From: Nitrospira sp. | Lineage (GTDB): Bacteria; Nitrospirota; Nitrospiria; Nitrospirales; Nitrospiraceae | Assembly: GCA_005116745.1 (NCBI GenBank) | Contig: SWDS01000009.1 | Coordinates: 63,509-127,508 of the forward strand | Length of the DNA stretch: 64,000 nucleotides | Reading direction: 5' to 3' | Part shown: one piece after another, positions 1 through 9,033 of the stretch | Numbering within the stretch: position 1 is the stretch's first letter | Layout: each line of letters opens with the position of its first letter | Translations under genes and position numbers: made by a program | Notes under the pieces: generated by a model | What the model was told of the DNA's origin: nothing | The model's input: only the letters and a program-made list of their open reading frames with translations | Databases searched by the model: none

Positions 1-1762
1 CACAGACGGAGATGAGCGGGCCGCCCTGGCCGTGACGCGCTCACTCGGCCAGCAGGGAATCGAGGTGGTGGTGGGAGCGATGCAGATCCCCTCGCTGGCC
101 GGAGTCTCTTGCTATTGTACTGAGTCATTTGTCTCGCCATCGCCCGTGACGAATCCAGACGGCTATGTCGCTAGTCTTCTGAATGTTGTGCGCGGTAAGA
201 ATATCGGCATGATATTTCCAATCACTGATCTAGCGACGACGCTGGTTGGGGCAGCTCGGGCCCAGTTTGAGCCGGCGGTGAAGTTGCCGATCCCGTCTAT
301 GACATCCTACAAGCGGTTGTCGGATAAATATACGCTGATGCAGTTGGCGACCCAGCTGCAGGTGCCGATTCCCGACACGGTATTCGTTCCTGCCGGCGGA
401 TTGACGGATGCGTTGCTGGGGCAAGTGTCTGCCTATCCTGTGGTAGTCAAGCCGGCATGTTCAATGATCCATGTCGGGGGCGTTTGGATCAAGACTGCTG
501 TCCATCACGCCAGGACACGGGAAGAGTTGCAGCGGTTGTATCGGGACATCACCTATCTGGCTGAACCATCTATGATCCAGCGTCGGGTGCACGGTGAAGG
601 GCAGGGCGTATTTGCATTGATGGATCGGGGCGCCCCTATTGCGATCTTTGCACATCGGAGACTTCGTGAAAAGCCGCCCTCCGGGGGAGTCAGCGTATTG
701 AGAGAAAGTATGGCAGTCCCCAAGCCTCTGGCTGATGACGCATTGCGTCTGTTGGAAGCTGTGGACTGGCATGGGGTGGCGATGGTGGAATTCAAGATGG
801 ATGGAGAGAGGGATCGGCCCGTACTTATGGAGGTGAACGGGCGCTGGTGGGGGTCATTGCAATTAGCCGTTGACGCGGGGATCAATTTTCCATTTTTGCT
901 GTATCAACTCGCGATGGACCATCCGAGGCAGAGTTTACCAACCGGCTATCGTGTGGGGACTCGTTCACGGTGGTTCCTGGGTGATCTGGACCATCTCTTG
1001 CTTCGTCTTACCCGTTCCGATGCTCAATTGAATATGCCGGTCAATAGCCCAAGCCGGTGGCGCTGTGTGATCGACTTTCTGTCCCCGGGTGGACGAGATC
1101 AGTATTGGGAAGTCGAGCGCTGGGTGGATCTGAATCCTGCGAGATACGAGTGGGGGCGCTATATCCGTGCGTTGCTGCCGTTTAGCGATCGACTGTGGAG
1201 GACCATGGCACTGCCGTTTCACGCTGGCTCGATGGCGCTTGAATGGCTGGAGAGGCTACCGGATCGACTGGCAGCAGGGAGGGAATTTGTCGCACGTCCC
1301 AGACCGGAGGCAGTGCGATCCATTCTTGTGGCCTGTACTGGCAATGTGTGTCGCAGTCCGCTTGTCGAGGCCTATTTAAAAGTGCAATGTCTCCAGCGTG
1401 GACTTTCCCTCGACATTCGATCGGTCGGGCTGGATACAAGTCCTGGACATCCTGCGAATCCATCTGCGCAGAAGGTGGGAAGCCGGCATGGGTTGTCATT
1501 GGATAGTCACCGAACCACGATGTTTACGCCGGCTTTGGGAGCCGCATCCGATCTCATTCTCGTGATGGATCTTGGACATCGGGATATGCTGTTGAAACAG
1601 TATGCAGTAGGGGCCTCGAAGGTAGTAATGCTAGGATACTTTGATCGGGTATTCTACGAAATCAGCGATCCATTCGGGAAGTCCGATGAGCGATTCGAGC
1701 ACTGCTTTGAACAGATCAAGCGATCATGCGACCAGTTGTTGGATTCGCTGTCAGGTCGATAG
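1..1762 (+). CDS. ATP-grasp ligase fused to low-molecular-weight protein tyrosine phosphatase (5' partial)
   Basis: The frame is open to the window edge: the ten codons before the first GTG (position 32) read TDGDERAALA, a normal continuation of an ATP-grasp N-terminus, so the true start lies upstream. The first ~330 visible residues carry ATP-grasp signatures: a VVKPA nucleotide-binding lysine strand and, near nt 780-850, MVEFKMDG followed by LMEVNGRWWG, the acidic/Asn metal site. The last ~140 residues are a complete LMW phosphatase: P-loop CTGNVCRSP (nt 1334 onward, CX5R) and a SDPFGKSD segment with the general-acid Asp. Family knowledge: ATP-grasp enzymes ligate a carboxylate to an amine or thiol; LMW phosphatases act on tyrosine kinases of capsule export or on arsenate. 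The glycosyltransferases downstream suggest a role in polysaccharide synthesis or its control (inference). The substrate is unknown. Confidence 0.85.
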   Translation, partial: TDGDERAALAVTRSLGQQGIEVVVGAMQIPSLAGVSCYCTESFVSPSPVTNPDGYVASLLNVVRGKNIGMIFPITDLATTLVGAARAQFEPAVKLPIPSMTSYKRLSDKYTLMQLATQLQVPIPDTVFVPAGGLTDALLGQVSAYPVVVKPACSMIHVGGVWIKTAVHHARTREELQRLYRDITYLAEPSMIQRRVHGEGQGVFALMDRGAPIAIFAHRRLREKPPSGGVSVLRESMAVPKPLADDALRLLEAVDWHGVAMVEFKMDGERDRPVLMEVNGRWWGSLQLAVDAGINFPFLLYQLAMDHPRQSLPTGYRVGTRSRWFLGDLDHLLLRLTRSDAQLNMPVNSPSRWRCVIDFLSPGGRDQYWEVERWVDLNPARYEWGRYIRALLPFSDRLWRTMALPFHAGSMALEWLERLPDRLAAGREFVARPRPEAVRSILVACTGNVCRSPLVEAYLKVQCLQRGLSLDIRSVGLDTSPGHPANPSAQKVGSRHGLSLDSHRTTMFTPALGAASDLILVMDLGHRDMLLKQYAVGASKVVMLGYFDRVFYEISDPFGKSDERFEHCFEQIKRSCDQLLDSLSGR

Positions 1763-1802
1763 CGGAGCGGAGCCTGTGTGGAAAGAGTAGCCTAGGTTAC
1801 GA

Positions 1803-3215
1803 GTGGAACAACAACGCGATATGAGCGAAACAGCGGGAGTTTCAAAAAAAGTAGTACAGAAGTGGATGGCCCCTCAGGCATCGGATGCCGTGACCTTCAG
1901 TTTTCCCATGGTGATGTATCTCGTCTACCTGGGGATGGAGTATATGCGGCCGCCTAACCCCATGGGCATTCCGCTCGTGATTTCCATTGCGTTGGTGTTT
2001 GTCTGGCTTTCGCAACCAAAGAAAATATGGGCACCTCAATTCTATTGCTTCTTCGCGTTGGAAGCAGTGATTGCAGTGATGGGGCCGTTTGCTGAGAATA
2101 ATTACAATGTCTTCATGTGGTTCAGAAACCTGGGGGTGCTCCTCATTTGTATTGTGATCCCCTTGGTCCATGTCGTGAATACTGAGCGGCGCTTCTCTGT
2201 TTTCATAGGGGGGATTACTGTAGTGATGGTGTATTTGGGGCTATATGCCATCACGCATGGTGGTCGTGGACCAGGCGGCCACGTAGGGGATGAAAATGAT
2301 ACGTCGCTCGCGCTGAATAGTTTCATTCCCCTGGTATTCCTCTCCATGTTTCTCGCGAAGACTGTACTGCAACGGATCTTATACGGCCTCGCGGTTGGTA
2401 TCATGGTTCTTGGGGTTGCCGCGACCATGTCGCGGGGGGGATTTCTTGGTTTGGTTGCGGCGCTGGGCTACTGTTTTTTCCTGACCCCGAATAAGTCCAA
2501 GACTTTGGCCCTGGGGTTTGTCATGGTGCTGATTCTGATTCCGCTCGCTCCGGAGAAATACTGGGATGAGATTGCTTCGATTGGAACGGAGGCAGGCAAT
2601 GAAGATCCTCGGAAAGGAACAGGGGCTCTCAGGAGGGAATATTGGCAAACAGCGCGTGAGATGTTTAAGGCTAATCCCATTTTTGGAGTGGGAGCAGGTA
2701 ATTTCCAATGGGAAGTCGGTAACTATCAGACGCCGGATCAATTTGAACGATTGGGCAGGTCGCTCGATGGTCAGGAATGCCATTCTGTATATTTTGCTAC
2801 GCTTGCGGAGATTGGAGGAGCAGGGTTTGGCCTTTTTCTCGCCATTCTCTGGTACAACGTTCGCGATCTCGGCGGAATGATTACAGCGAAGCAGCCGCTC
2901 ACTTCAGATCATAAATGGATAGGATCTTTCGATCGATTGGCCCCTGTGAAGGCTCTCTCCGTCGATTCAGCTGTTAGGTTGCACCAGTCTCAATCTGTAC
3001 CGGTAGAGGAACCTGCCAGGATTGGGTCCATTGAGCAAAGCCGTCTGACGCTGTATGCCCATGGGTTGCGTGGCGGGATCTTGGGGTTTCTCGTGTCGGG
3101 AATCTTTCTTTCCGCATTCGGCTATCCGCCATTCTGGTTGCTGACTGGGCTCGTCGTTGCGCTGAAGGTGATCAGCGCGCCCCAGCCAGCGACTCGTCCA
3201 GTCGAGTCGACCTAA
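1803..3215 (+). CDS. O-antigen ligase / Wzy-like polysaccharide polymerase membrane protein
   Basis: About 470 residues with roughly ten hydrophobic segments. The family pattern is present: a SRGGFLGL motif after mid-protein helices, a large extracytoplasmic loop with the GVGAGNF signature, then a CHSVY(F)..LAEIGG segment matching the usual His-containing 'HNxyL..l.E.G' site of the Wzy_C/WaaL superfamily. Such proteins join undecaprenyl-linked glycan units to each other or to an acceptor on the periplasmic side of the inner membrane. The start may be GTG at 1803 or ATG at 1821 (MSETAG); neither has a strong ribosome-binding site. It lies between the phosphatase fusion and three glycosyltransferases, all on the same strand. 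A charged loop of ~45 residues before the last helices is unusual. Ligase versus polymerase cannot be decided from sequence alone. Confidence 0.8.
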   Translation: MEQQRDMSETAGVSKKVVQKWMAPQASDAVTFSFPMVMYLVYLGMEYMRPPNPMGIPLVISIALVFVWLSQPKKIWAPQFYCFFALEAVIAVMGPFAENNYNVFMWFRNLGVLLICIVIPLVHVVNTERRFSVFIGGITVVMVYLGLYAITHGGRGPGGHVGDENDTSLALNSFIPLVFLSMFLAKTVLQRILYGLAVGIMVLGVAATMSRGGFLGLVAALGYCFFLTPNKSKTLALGFVMVLILIPLAPEKYWDEIASIGTEAGNEDPRKGTGALRREYWQTAREMFKANPIFGVGAGNFQWEVGNYQTPDQFERLGRSLDGQECHSVYFATLAEIGGAGFGLFLAILWYNVRDLGGMITAKQPLTSDHKWIGSFDRLAPVKALSVDSAVRLHQSQSVPVEEPARIGSIEQSRLTLYAHGLRGGILGFLVSGIFLSAFGYPPFWLLTGLVVALKVISAPQPATRPVEST

Positions 3216-3328
3216 GTAGATTTCATCATTCTGATGTACAGCAGTCGATCCTTCTCATAAGCTACCTGTGACTGTGTGTATGGAGTGTGGGAGATAAGGC
3301 AAGGATCTCGGTATCTTTGGATTTCAAC

Positions 3329-4468
3329 ATGATGCGAAGCGCAAGCGAGGTCATGCAGGTGCTGCATCTGATCGAGACCGGCGGGCCGGGCGGGGCTGAA
3401 CGCATGTTGTTGGGGATGACACGCCACCTCGACGCGTCATTCCATTCAACGGTCGGCCTCCTGAAGCCGGGCTGGTTGGAGACCCAGGTACAAGAGAGAG
3501 GGCTTGCACATGTGCGGATTCAGGGGGGAGCGTGGGGAGACTTCGGACGTATCCGCCATCTGGTAAAGGTTGTTCGCATCTCGTCGATTCAGGTGATCCA
3601 TGCCCACGAGTTTTACATGAATGTGCTCGGTGCGGTGGTCTCGCGGCTGACCGGAGTGCCGCTCATCGCGACCGTTCACGGTAAGAACTATTATCCTGAA
3701 AAGCGCCGCCGCCGACTGTTGTATCGGTGGGTGGCAGCGACGGCGGCATCGGTCGTTACGGTATCTGAGGATTTGAAGTCGTTTTTTTGCCGGGCCACCG
3801 GAGTAGCCGCTTCTCGTGTGACCATGGTACCCAACGGGATAGATACAGGCGCATGGTCGCCGGTCGTGCCTGACGCGGTGCTGCGGGCGGATTGCGGCAT
3901 CCCGGTCGATGCAATGGTCGCTGGAGCGATTGGGAATTTGTATCCGGTCAAGCGGCATATCGATCTGGTCCGCGCACTTCCGCTTATGAAGGCTGCCTGC
4001 CCGAATATCCATGTGGTGATTCTTGGTCGTGGCGATCAAAAGGCCATTCTGGAGCGAGAAGCTGATTCGCTGGGCGTGGCCGACCGTTTGCACTTGCCTG
4101 GCTTTCAGGAGGATGCCCGCCGGTGGCTGAATATCATGGACTGCTTTGTGATGCCGTCGGAAAGCGAAGGGATGCCGCTGTCACTATTGGAAGCGATGTC
4201 GGCGCAGTTACCGGTGGTAGTGACGGCCGTCGGCGGGATTCCCGAGGTTGTGATGCATGAGGAATCCGGTTGGCTAGTTCCTGCCCATCATCCCGATATT
4301 CTGGCGAAGACGTTGATCCATGTGTTGACCAATCCGTCGCAGGCGAGGGTGGTGGCAAAACGCGCGCGCGCCCGCATTGAAAGCAGGTTTTCGGCTGATG
4401 CAATGGGTCATGCCTACGGTGTGCTGTATCGGCAGGGACTCGAACAGGCACGAAGGGTTGCGCGATGA
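3329..4468 (+). CDS. glycosyltransferase family 4 protein
   Basis: GT-B fold retaining glycosyltransferase. The N-terminal domain has the LIETGGPGGAER loop typical of GT4 acceptor domains; the C-terminal half has PNGIDTGAW, GNLYPVKRH and the E-x7-E signature SESEGMPLSLLEAMS (nucleotide-sugar site). It would transfer a sugar from a nucleotide donor to a lipid-linked or growing glycan at the cytoplasmic face of the membrane. The start is uncertain: the frame is open from GTG 3287, ATG 3329 and 3332 are plausible, and homology proper begins at ATG 3353 (MQVLHLIETGG). Its stop overlaps the next gene by ATGA, indicating translational coupling. Donor and acceptor are unknown. Confidence 0.85.
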   Translation: MMRSASEVMQVLHLIETGGPGGAERMLLGMTRHLDASFHSTVGLLKPGWLETQVQERGLAHVRIQGGAWGDFGRIRHLVKVVRISSIQVIHAHEFYMNVLGAVVSRLTGVPLIATVHGKNYYPEKRRRRLLYRWVAATAASVVTVSEDLKSFFCRATGVAASRVTMVPNGIDTGAWSPVVPDAVLRADCGIPVDAMVAGAIGNLYPVKRHIDLVRALPLMKAACPNIHVVILGRGDQKAILEREADSLGVADRLHLPGFQEDARRWLNIMDCFVMPSESEGMPLSLLEAMSAQLPVVVTAVGGIPEVVMHEESGWLVPAHHPDILAKTLIHVLTNPSQARVVAKRARARIESRFSADAMGHAYGVLYRQGLEQARRVAR

Positions 4469-5670
4469 GGATTTGCAAGATCTGGGATGCAGACTATCCC
4501 TGGGACATCCGGGTCGAGAAAGTGGCGGATTCGCTGGCCGATGCCGGGCACGAAGTGCATCTCGTCTGCCGGAATGGAGGTCGCCTTCAGCGGACGGAAT
4601 CGACAGGGAAGTTTCAGATCCATCGCTTGCCGGCATTTCCAATGTTCCTGGGTCCGCTCCACGAGATCTGCAACTTCCCTCATCCGGGCAATCCGTTCTG
4701 GTGGGGAGAAATCGCCAGGGTCATGCGCCGATATCGCATCGAGTTAATTCTCGTGAGGGATCTGCCACTGGCCATTCCCGCCGGCCTGCTTGGAAAGCTG
4801 TTCGGGATTCCGGTGGTCTTGGATATGGCGGAGAACTACCCGGCAATGCTGGAGGATCGGCGATTGTACACGCCGACCAGCGCATTGGGGCGGATGCTTC
4901 GGCATCCGAGTCTGGCTAGGCTGATCGAATGCCTGTCCTTTCCGCTCATGGAGCATATCGTCGTGGTCGTCGGTCAATCTCGCGACCGGCTGAAGGCCGC
5001 TGGAGTATCAGCCCAGCGGCTCACCGTTGTGACGAATACTCCACGGGTTGATCAGTGGGATGCCGCGCAAGCCACCCGGACGAATCCAGCGCCTCAACGG
5101 GGCTTGCACGTCGTCTATTTGGGCAATCTGGATGGCAGTCGGGGCGTCGATATTGCTATCAGGGGGATGGTGCAGCTCAAGCGACATGGTATGCCCGCCC
5201 GCTTGACGATCATTGGGCAAGGTCCATCACGATCAGTGCTAGAGGAGTTGCTCACGACCGAAGGAGTGGCCGACCGTGTCACAATCTGCGGCCGATTACC
5301 GTTCCGCGAGGTACAGGCAGTGATGGCCGAATCGGATGTGGGGATTATTCCTCATTACGGGACGGAAGCGTGGAATACCACGATGCCTAACAAGCTCTTT
5401 GATTATATGTTGTGGGGAATTCCGGTCTTGGTATCCGACATCAAAGCTGTGGCGGATATTGTACGGGATGTTGGTTGCGGGGCCGTATTCCGCGATCGCG
5501 ATCCAGAGGACTTTGCGCGCTGCTTAATAGAGATGCAGCCCGTCGAGGTTCGTGAGCGCATGGGGTGTAACGGGCGGCAGGCGATTCAGCAACGGTACAA
5601 CTGGAAGGTCGAAGGGGCTGATCTGGTGCGGTGCATCGAACAGGTCAAAGCGAGGCATCAGAGCGCATGA
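4465..5670 (+). CDS. GT4-like glycosyltransferase
   Basis: 401 residues, starting at the ATG that overlaps the preceding TGA (ATGA). It reads as a two-domain GT-B enzyme: the N-terminal WDADYPWDIRVEK.. region resembles the start of many exopolysaccharide GT4 proteins, and the C-terminal domain has VYLGNLDGSRGVD, TIIGQGPSR and NKLFDYMLWGIPVLV. The usual E-x7-E is replaced by a TTMPNKLFDYM segment, as in a GT4 subgroup, so donor specificity probably differs from its neighbours. It sits in a tightly coupled run of three glycosyltransferases, which suggests stepwise assembly of one repeat unit (inference). The next gene again overlaps by ATGA at 5667. Confidence 0.82.
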   Translation: MRICKIWDADYPWDIRVEKVADSLADAGHEVHLVCRNGGRLQRTESTGKFQIHRLPAFPMFLGPLHEICNFPHPGNPFWWGEIARVMRRYRIELILVRDLPLAIPAGLLGKLFGIPVVLDMAENYPAMLEDRRLYTPTSALGRMLRHPSLARLIECLSFPLMEHIVVVVGQSRDRLKAAGVSAQRLTVVTNTPRVDQWDAAQATRTNPAPQRGLHVVYLGNLDGSRGVDIAIRGMVQLKRHGMPARLTIIGQGPSRSVLEELLTTEGVADRVTICGRLPFREVQAVMAESDVGIIPHYGTEAWNTTMPNKLFDYMLWGIPVLVSDIKAVADIVRDVGCGAVFRDRDPEDFARCLIEMQPVEVRERMGCNGRQAIQQRYNWKVEGADLVRCIEQVKARHQSA

Positions 5671-6896
5671 ATATGCCAGGAACAGGGGAACGACCTGAGC
5701 GAGATGCGCAGGAGAAATTGTCGGTGGCGGTGCGGGAGTGTCCGTTGCGTATTCTTTTCATCTTTCCTCAGGTCTGGGATCCCTGCAAGACTAACTTTTC
5801 CGGTCAGTTTACGATGCTTCCAGAGTCTGTCTCAGGGCATATTTTCACGTTGAGTAGTCGGCAGCAGCCCGTGGTGAAGTTAGGGCGGTTTCTCTTGCGG
5901 TGGAAAGAGATCGGCGCGTCGACTTGGCAGGGACTTTGGAACGGGTTGGTGGCTCGTTGGTGGTTGCCGATTTGGTATCTCAAGCGCGGAGAAGTCGATG
6001 TCGTAATTGCATACGATCCATATGCATGCGGATTGGCGGGGGTGTTTTTGAAGTGGGTCCTGGGTGCCAGACTCATTGTCCAAATGAATGGGGACTTCCA
6101 TGAATATCCCCCGTCGTCCAGCGTTATCAAGAATGCCATCATGAAGATGGTGTTCTCCTTATCGATGCGGTGGGCCGATGCGGCAAAGGTGCTCAATTCC
6201 AGCCAGGCGGCCTATGTGCGCCGGCTCTATCCTGCCTTGCCTGTCTACCAGTTTCACGACTACGTGGCCTGCGAGTTTTTTGAAGCGACGCCGACGACCC
6301 AGGGAACGCATGTGTTGTTTATCGGACATCCCTTTCACTTGAAGGGAGTTGATATTTTGGTCAAGGCGTTCCTGTTGATCGCCGACCGACATCCGTTGGT
6401 ATCGTTGCGCATTATGGGGTATTCCCCTGAGCCTGAGTTGTCGGTGTATCAGGCCTTAGCCGGGCACCATCCACGGATCGAGTTTCTCAAGCCTGGCTGG
6501 ATGGAAGCAGTGAGAGACCAATTGAAGGATTGTTATGCGCTGGTGAATGTCACAAGAACGGAAGCTTTAGGCCGGGTGTTTATCGAGGCGATGTCTTGTG
6601 GAAAACCGATAGTGGCATCCGATACCAATGGTGCCAGGATCTGTGTGGAGGACGGCCGAACCGGATTTATTGTCCGGCAGGAGGATCCCGACGATTGTGC
6701 GCGACAACTGGATCGTCTCTTGTCCGATCCAGCGTTGGCTGCACGTATGGGACAGGCGGCGCGGGCGCGGGCGCGGGCTTTATTTTCTGAAGCCTCCTAC
6801 GAGCGGTGTTTCATGCAGATGACACGAGAGGTCATGGCCGGGCGTACAGGTCGTGCGGCTGCCTCCCCAAGTGCACCGACGTTACCGACAGCCTAG
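5667..6896 (+). CDS. glycosyltransferase family 4 protein
   Basis: About 409 residues from ATG 5667, chosen because it overlaps the previous TGA (ATGA); the frame is open to GTG 5631, inside the upstream gene. Domain marks: LRILFIFPQVWDP at the N-terminus, HVLFIGHPFHLKGVDILVKAF at the start of the C-terminal domain, and the E-x7-E donor site in RTEALGRVFIEAMSCGKP followed by ASDTNGARICVEDG. It is the third enzyme of the coupled trio. The TAG stop at 6894 lies inside the terminal TAGCAGG motif of a dispersed repeat that fills the following intergenic space, so the C-terminal tail may have been set by the repeat insertion (inference). Confidence 0.83.
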   Translation: MNMPGTGERPERDAQEKLSVAVRECPLRILFIFPQVWDPCKTNFSGQFTMLPESVSGHIFTLSSRQQPVVKLGRFLLRWKEIGASTWQGLWNGLVARWWLPIWYLKRGEVDVVIAYDPYACGLAGVFLKWVLGARLIVQMNGDFHEYPPSSSVIKNAIMKMVFSLSMRWADAAKVLNSSQAAYVRRLYPALPVYQFHDYVACEFFEATPTTQGTHVLFIGHPFHLKGVDILVKAFLLIADRHPLVSLRIMGYSPEPELSVYQALAGHHPRIEFLKPGWMEAVRDQLKDCYALVNVTRTEALGRVFIEAMSCGKPIVASDTNGARICVEDGRTGFIVRQEDPDDCARQLDRLLSDPALAARMGQAARARARALFSEASYERCFMQMTREVMAGRTGRAAASPSAPTLPTA

Positions 6897-7101
6897 CAGG
6901 TTGCGGGAAAACTCATGGTGACCGGTGCCGTCATCACAGAGATTGCGGTGTGAGACGACGCTGAATAGCCATGCAGGGTGCGCAACAAGGCCGTCCAACA
7001 AGGCCGCAGCGAGCAAAGAGTCGAATCGTGCTCTGGGCTGTACGGTGATCGTCTGAACGAGGCGAGAACGCCGCTGGCGGTCTTTTCCCGTATTCTGCTA
7101 G
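6894..7101 (-). repeat. dispersed palindromic repeat, copy 1
   Basis: Read on the minus strand, this contains the family core CCGCCAGCGGCGTTCTCGCC, a central self-complementary stretch, CGCTGCGGCCTTG and GACGGCC. The left edge TAGCAGGTTGCGGG and right edge CTGCTAG are the terminal motifs of the family. The first bases provide the TAG stop of the upstream glycosyltransferase gene. It is one of five copies recognised in this window. Confidence 0.7.
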
Positions 7102-7117
7102 AGAGGAACGTGATGCA

Positions 7118-9004
7118 ATGTGTGGAATAGCCGGTATGGTTCATAGCGATCCCGCGCATCCGGTTTCCTACGAGACCGTTCAGCGTATGTGTGACCGAAT
7201 TGTGCATCGTGGTCCAGACGATTACGGGAGCTATGTCGAAGGTCCTGTCGGTATCGGCATGCGACGGCTGAGCATCATTGATCTGGATGGTGGCAAACAG
7301 CCGATTCCCAATGAAGATCGCACGGTGTGGGTCATCCTCAACGGAGAAATCTACAACTACAAAGAATTGAAGCGGCAATTGGAGGCTCTAGGCCATCGAC
7401 TTGCCACGGCAAGCGACACCGAGGTGATCGTTCATCTGTACGAGGAATATGGCCCTGATTGTGTCCTGAAGCTCCGCGGCATGTTTGGATTTGCTGTGTG
7501 GGATCTCCGTCGGCAGACCTTGATGCTGGCTCGAGATCGGGTGGGAATCAAGCCGCTCTATTATGCCGAACTTCCCACGGGATTAGCCTTTGCCTCGGAG
7601 CTCAAGTCACTGCTGACTCTTCCGGACTTGCCTCGCGCGGTTTCTTCGCAAGCTGTGGCAGAGTATGTGGCGCATCTCTGTGTGCCTGGGCGGTTGTCGA
7701 TTTTTGATGCGGTACAGAAGCTTCTTCCGGCCCATCGGCTACTCTATCGGCATGGCCGGGCCTCCGTGGATTGCTATTGGCAGGTCGAGCCGCAGCCCGA
7801 CTTTGCGAAGTCAGAAAACGAGTGGATTGAGGAGGTCCGTGAGCAGCTGCGTGATGCCGTCGAGAGCCATATGGTGGCCGATGTCCCGGTAGGTGCCTTT
7901 CTTAGCGGAGGGCTCGATTCCGGGTCTTTGGTGGCGTTGATGGCTAAGGCTTCGGCGGAGCCGGTGCGGACATTTACGGTAGGGTTGACCACGGAGGTCG
8001 GTGATTTTGATGAGCGAGACGCAGCGCGAGTCATTGCCACTCAGTATCGAACTAAGCATGAAGAGTGTCTCTTGGCTGCCGAGGTTGGATCTCTGTTGCC
8101 GTCGATCGTGGCGTCATTCGACGAGCCGTTTGCCGATTCGTCTGCTATTCCGAATTGGCTGGTCTGCCGTGAGACAGTGCGCCATGTGAAAGTGGCGTTA
8201 TCCGGGCTCGGAGGCGATGAGTTGTTTGGGGGCTACGAACGATATGTCGGCCTCCAAATGGGGGAATGGTTCCGGTGGATTCCCGGCCCGATTCGATCTT
8301 CGTTGGCGGCGCTGGCTGGATCACTGGCGTCGGGAGACGGCTCTTCACCCATGATTGACCGGGTCAAGCGCTTCATGGCGGCAGGAGAATTACCGCTTGC
8401 ACAGCGCTACTTTTCCTTCATCGCAGCCTTCGCGAATGCGTCTGACATTTTGCACTCCGATGTGATCAAGCAGGTCGGCAGCGGAGCCCCCCGGTATGAG
8501 GAGATTATTCGTGGCTTGACGGTGAGGGAACCGTTGGACGTCGCCCTCACTTCGGATCTTCATTTGTATCTGCCGGATGACCTGTTGACGCTAAGTGATC
8601 GAATCAGCATGGCCCATTCACTAGAGGTCCGCGTACCGTTTGTCGACCACCAGTTGATTGAATGCCTCTCCAAAATGCCCGCCCGGTATAAAGTACGGGG
8701 GTTCCAGAAAAAGGTCCTCTTTAGGAAAGTCATTAGAGATCTGCTGCCGTCTGAACACTTCGCCAGGCCGAAGCAAGGCTTCTCTATTCCGCTGGCCTAT
8801 TGGTTGCGTGGCAGTTTGAAGACGATGTTGTTGGATGTGACCGGTAGTCGAGCGGCCAAGGAATCTCCCTGGTTTGACTGGCCTAAAGTCAAGAAGTTGG
8901 TAGACGAACATCTATCGGGCCAGCATAATCATGAAATACGACTTTGGGGAATTCTTTGCTTTCAAGAGTGGAGTCGGCAATATCTAGGGAAGGGCTCTCA
9001 CTGA
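7118..9004 (+). CDS. asnB: asparagine synthase-like glutamine amidotransferase
   Basis: 628 residues. Met-Cys-Gly-Ile-Ala-Gly at the N-terminus exposes the catalytic Cys after Met removal, followed by the class II glutaminase core (RGPDDYG, LNGEIYNY, GMFGFAVWD, RDRVGIKPLYY). The synthetase half has the pyrophosphate loop SGGLDSGS near residue 261 and SGLGGDELFGGY. Canonical AsnB makes asparagine from aspartate, ATP and glutamine. Many homologues in polysaccharide clusters instead amidate a sugar or another carboxylate, and the position here after three glycosyltransferases makes that reading at least as likely (inference). An AGAGGAA ribosome-binding site lies upstream of ATG 7118. Confidence 0.88.
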   Translation: MCGIAGMVHSDPAHPVSYETVQRMCDRIVHRGPDDYGSYVEGPVGIGMRRLSIIDLDGGKQPIPNEDRTVWVILNGEIYNYKELKRQLEALGHRLATASDTEVIVHLYEEYGPDCVLKLRGMFGFAVWDLRRQTLMLARDRVGIKPLYYAELPTGLAFASELKSLLTLPDLPRAVSSQAVAEYVAHLCVPGRLSIFDAVQKLLPAHRLLYRHGRASVDCYWQVEPQPDFAKSENEWIEEVREQLRDAVESHMVADVPVGAFLSGGLDSGSLVALMAKASAEPVRTFTVGLTTEVGDFDERDAARVIATQYRTKHEECLLAAEVGSLLPSIVASFDEPFADSSAIPNWLVCRETVRHVKVALSGLGGDELFGGYERYVGLQMGEWFRWIPGPIRSSLAALAGSLASGDGSSPMIDRVKRFMAAGELPLAQRYFSFIAAFANASDILHSDVIKQVGSGAPRYEEIIRGLTVREPLDVALTSDLHLYLPDDLLTLSDRISMAHSLEVRVPFVDHQLIECLSKMPARYKVRGFQKKVLFRKVIRDLLPSEHFARPKQGFSIPLAYWLRGSLKTMLLDVTGSRAAKESPWFDWPKVKKLVDEHLSGQHNHEIRLWGILCFQEWSRQYLGKGSH

Positions 9005-9033
9005 GTGTGCAGGAGTAAGGAGCGTGTAGCCAT

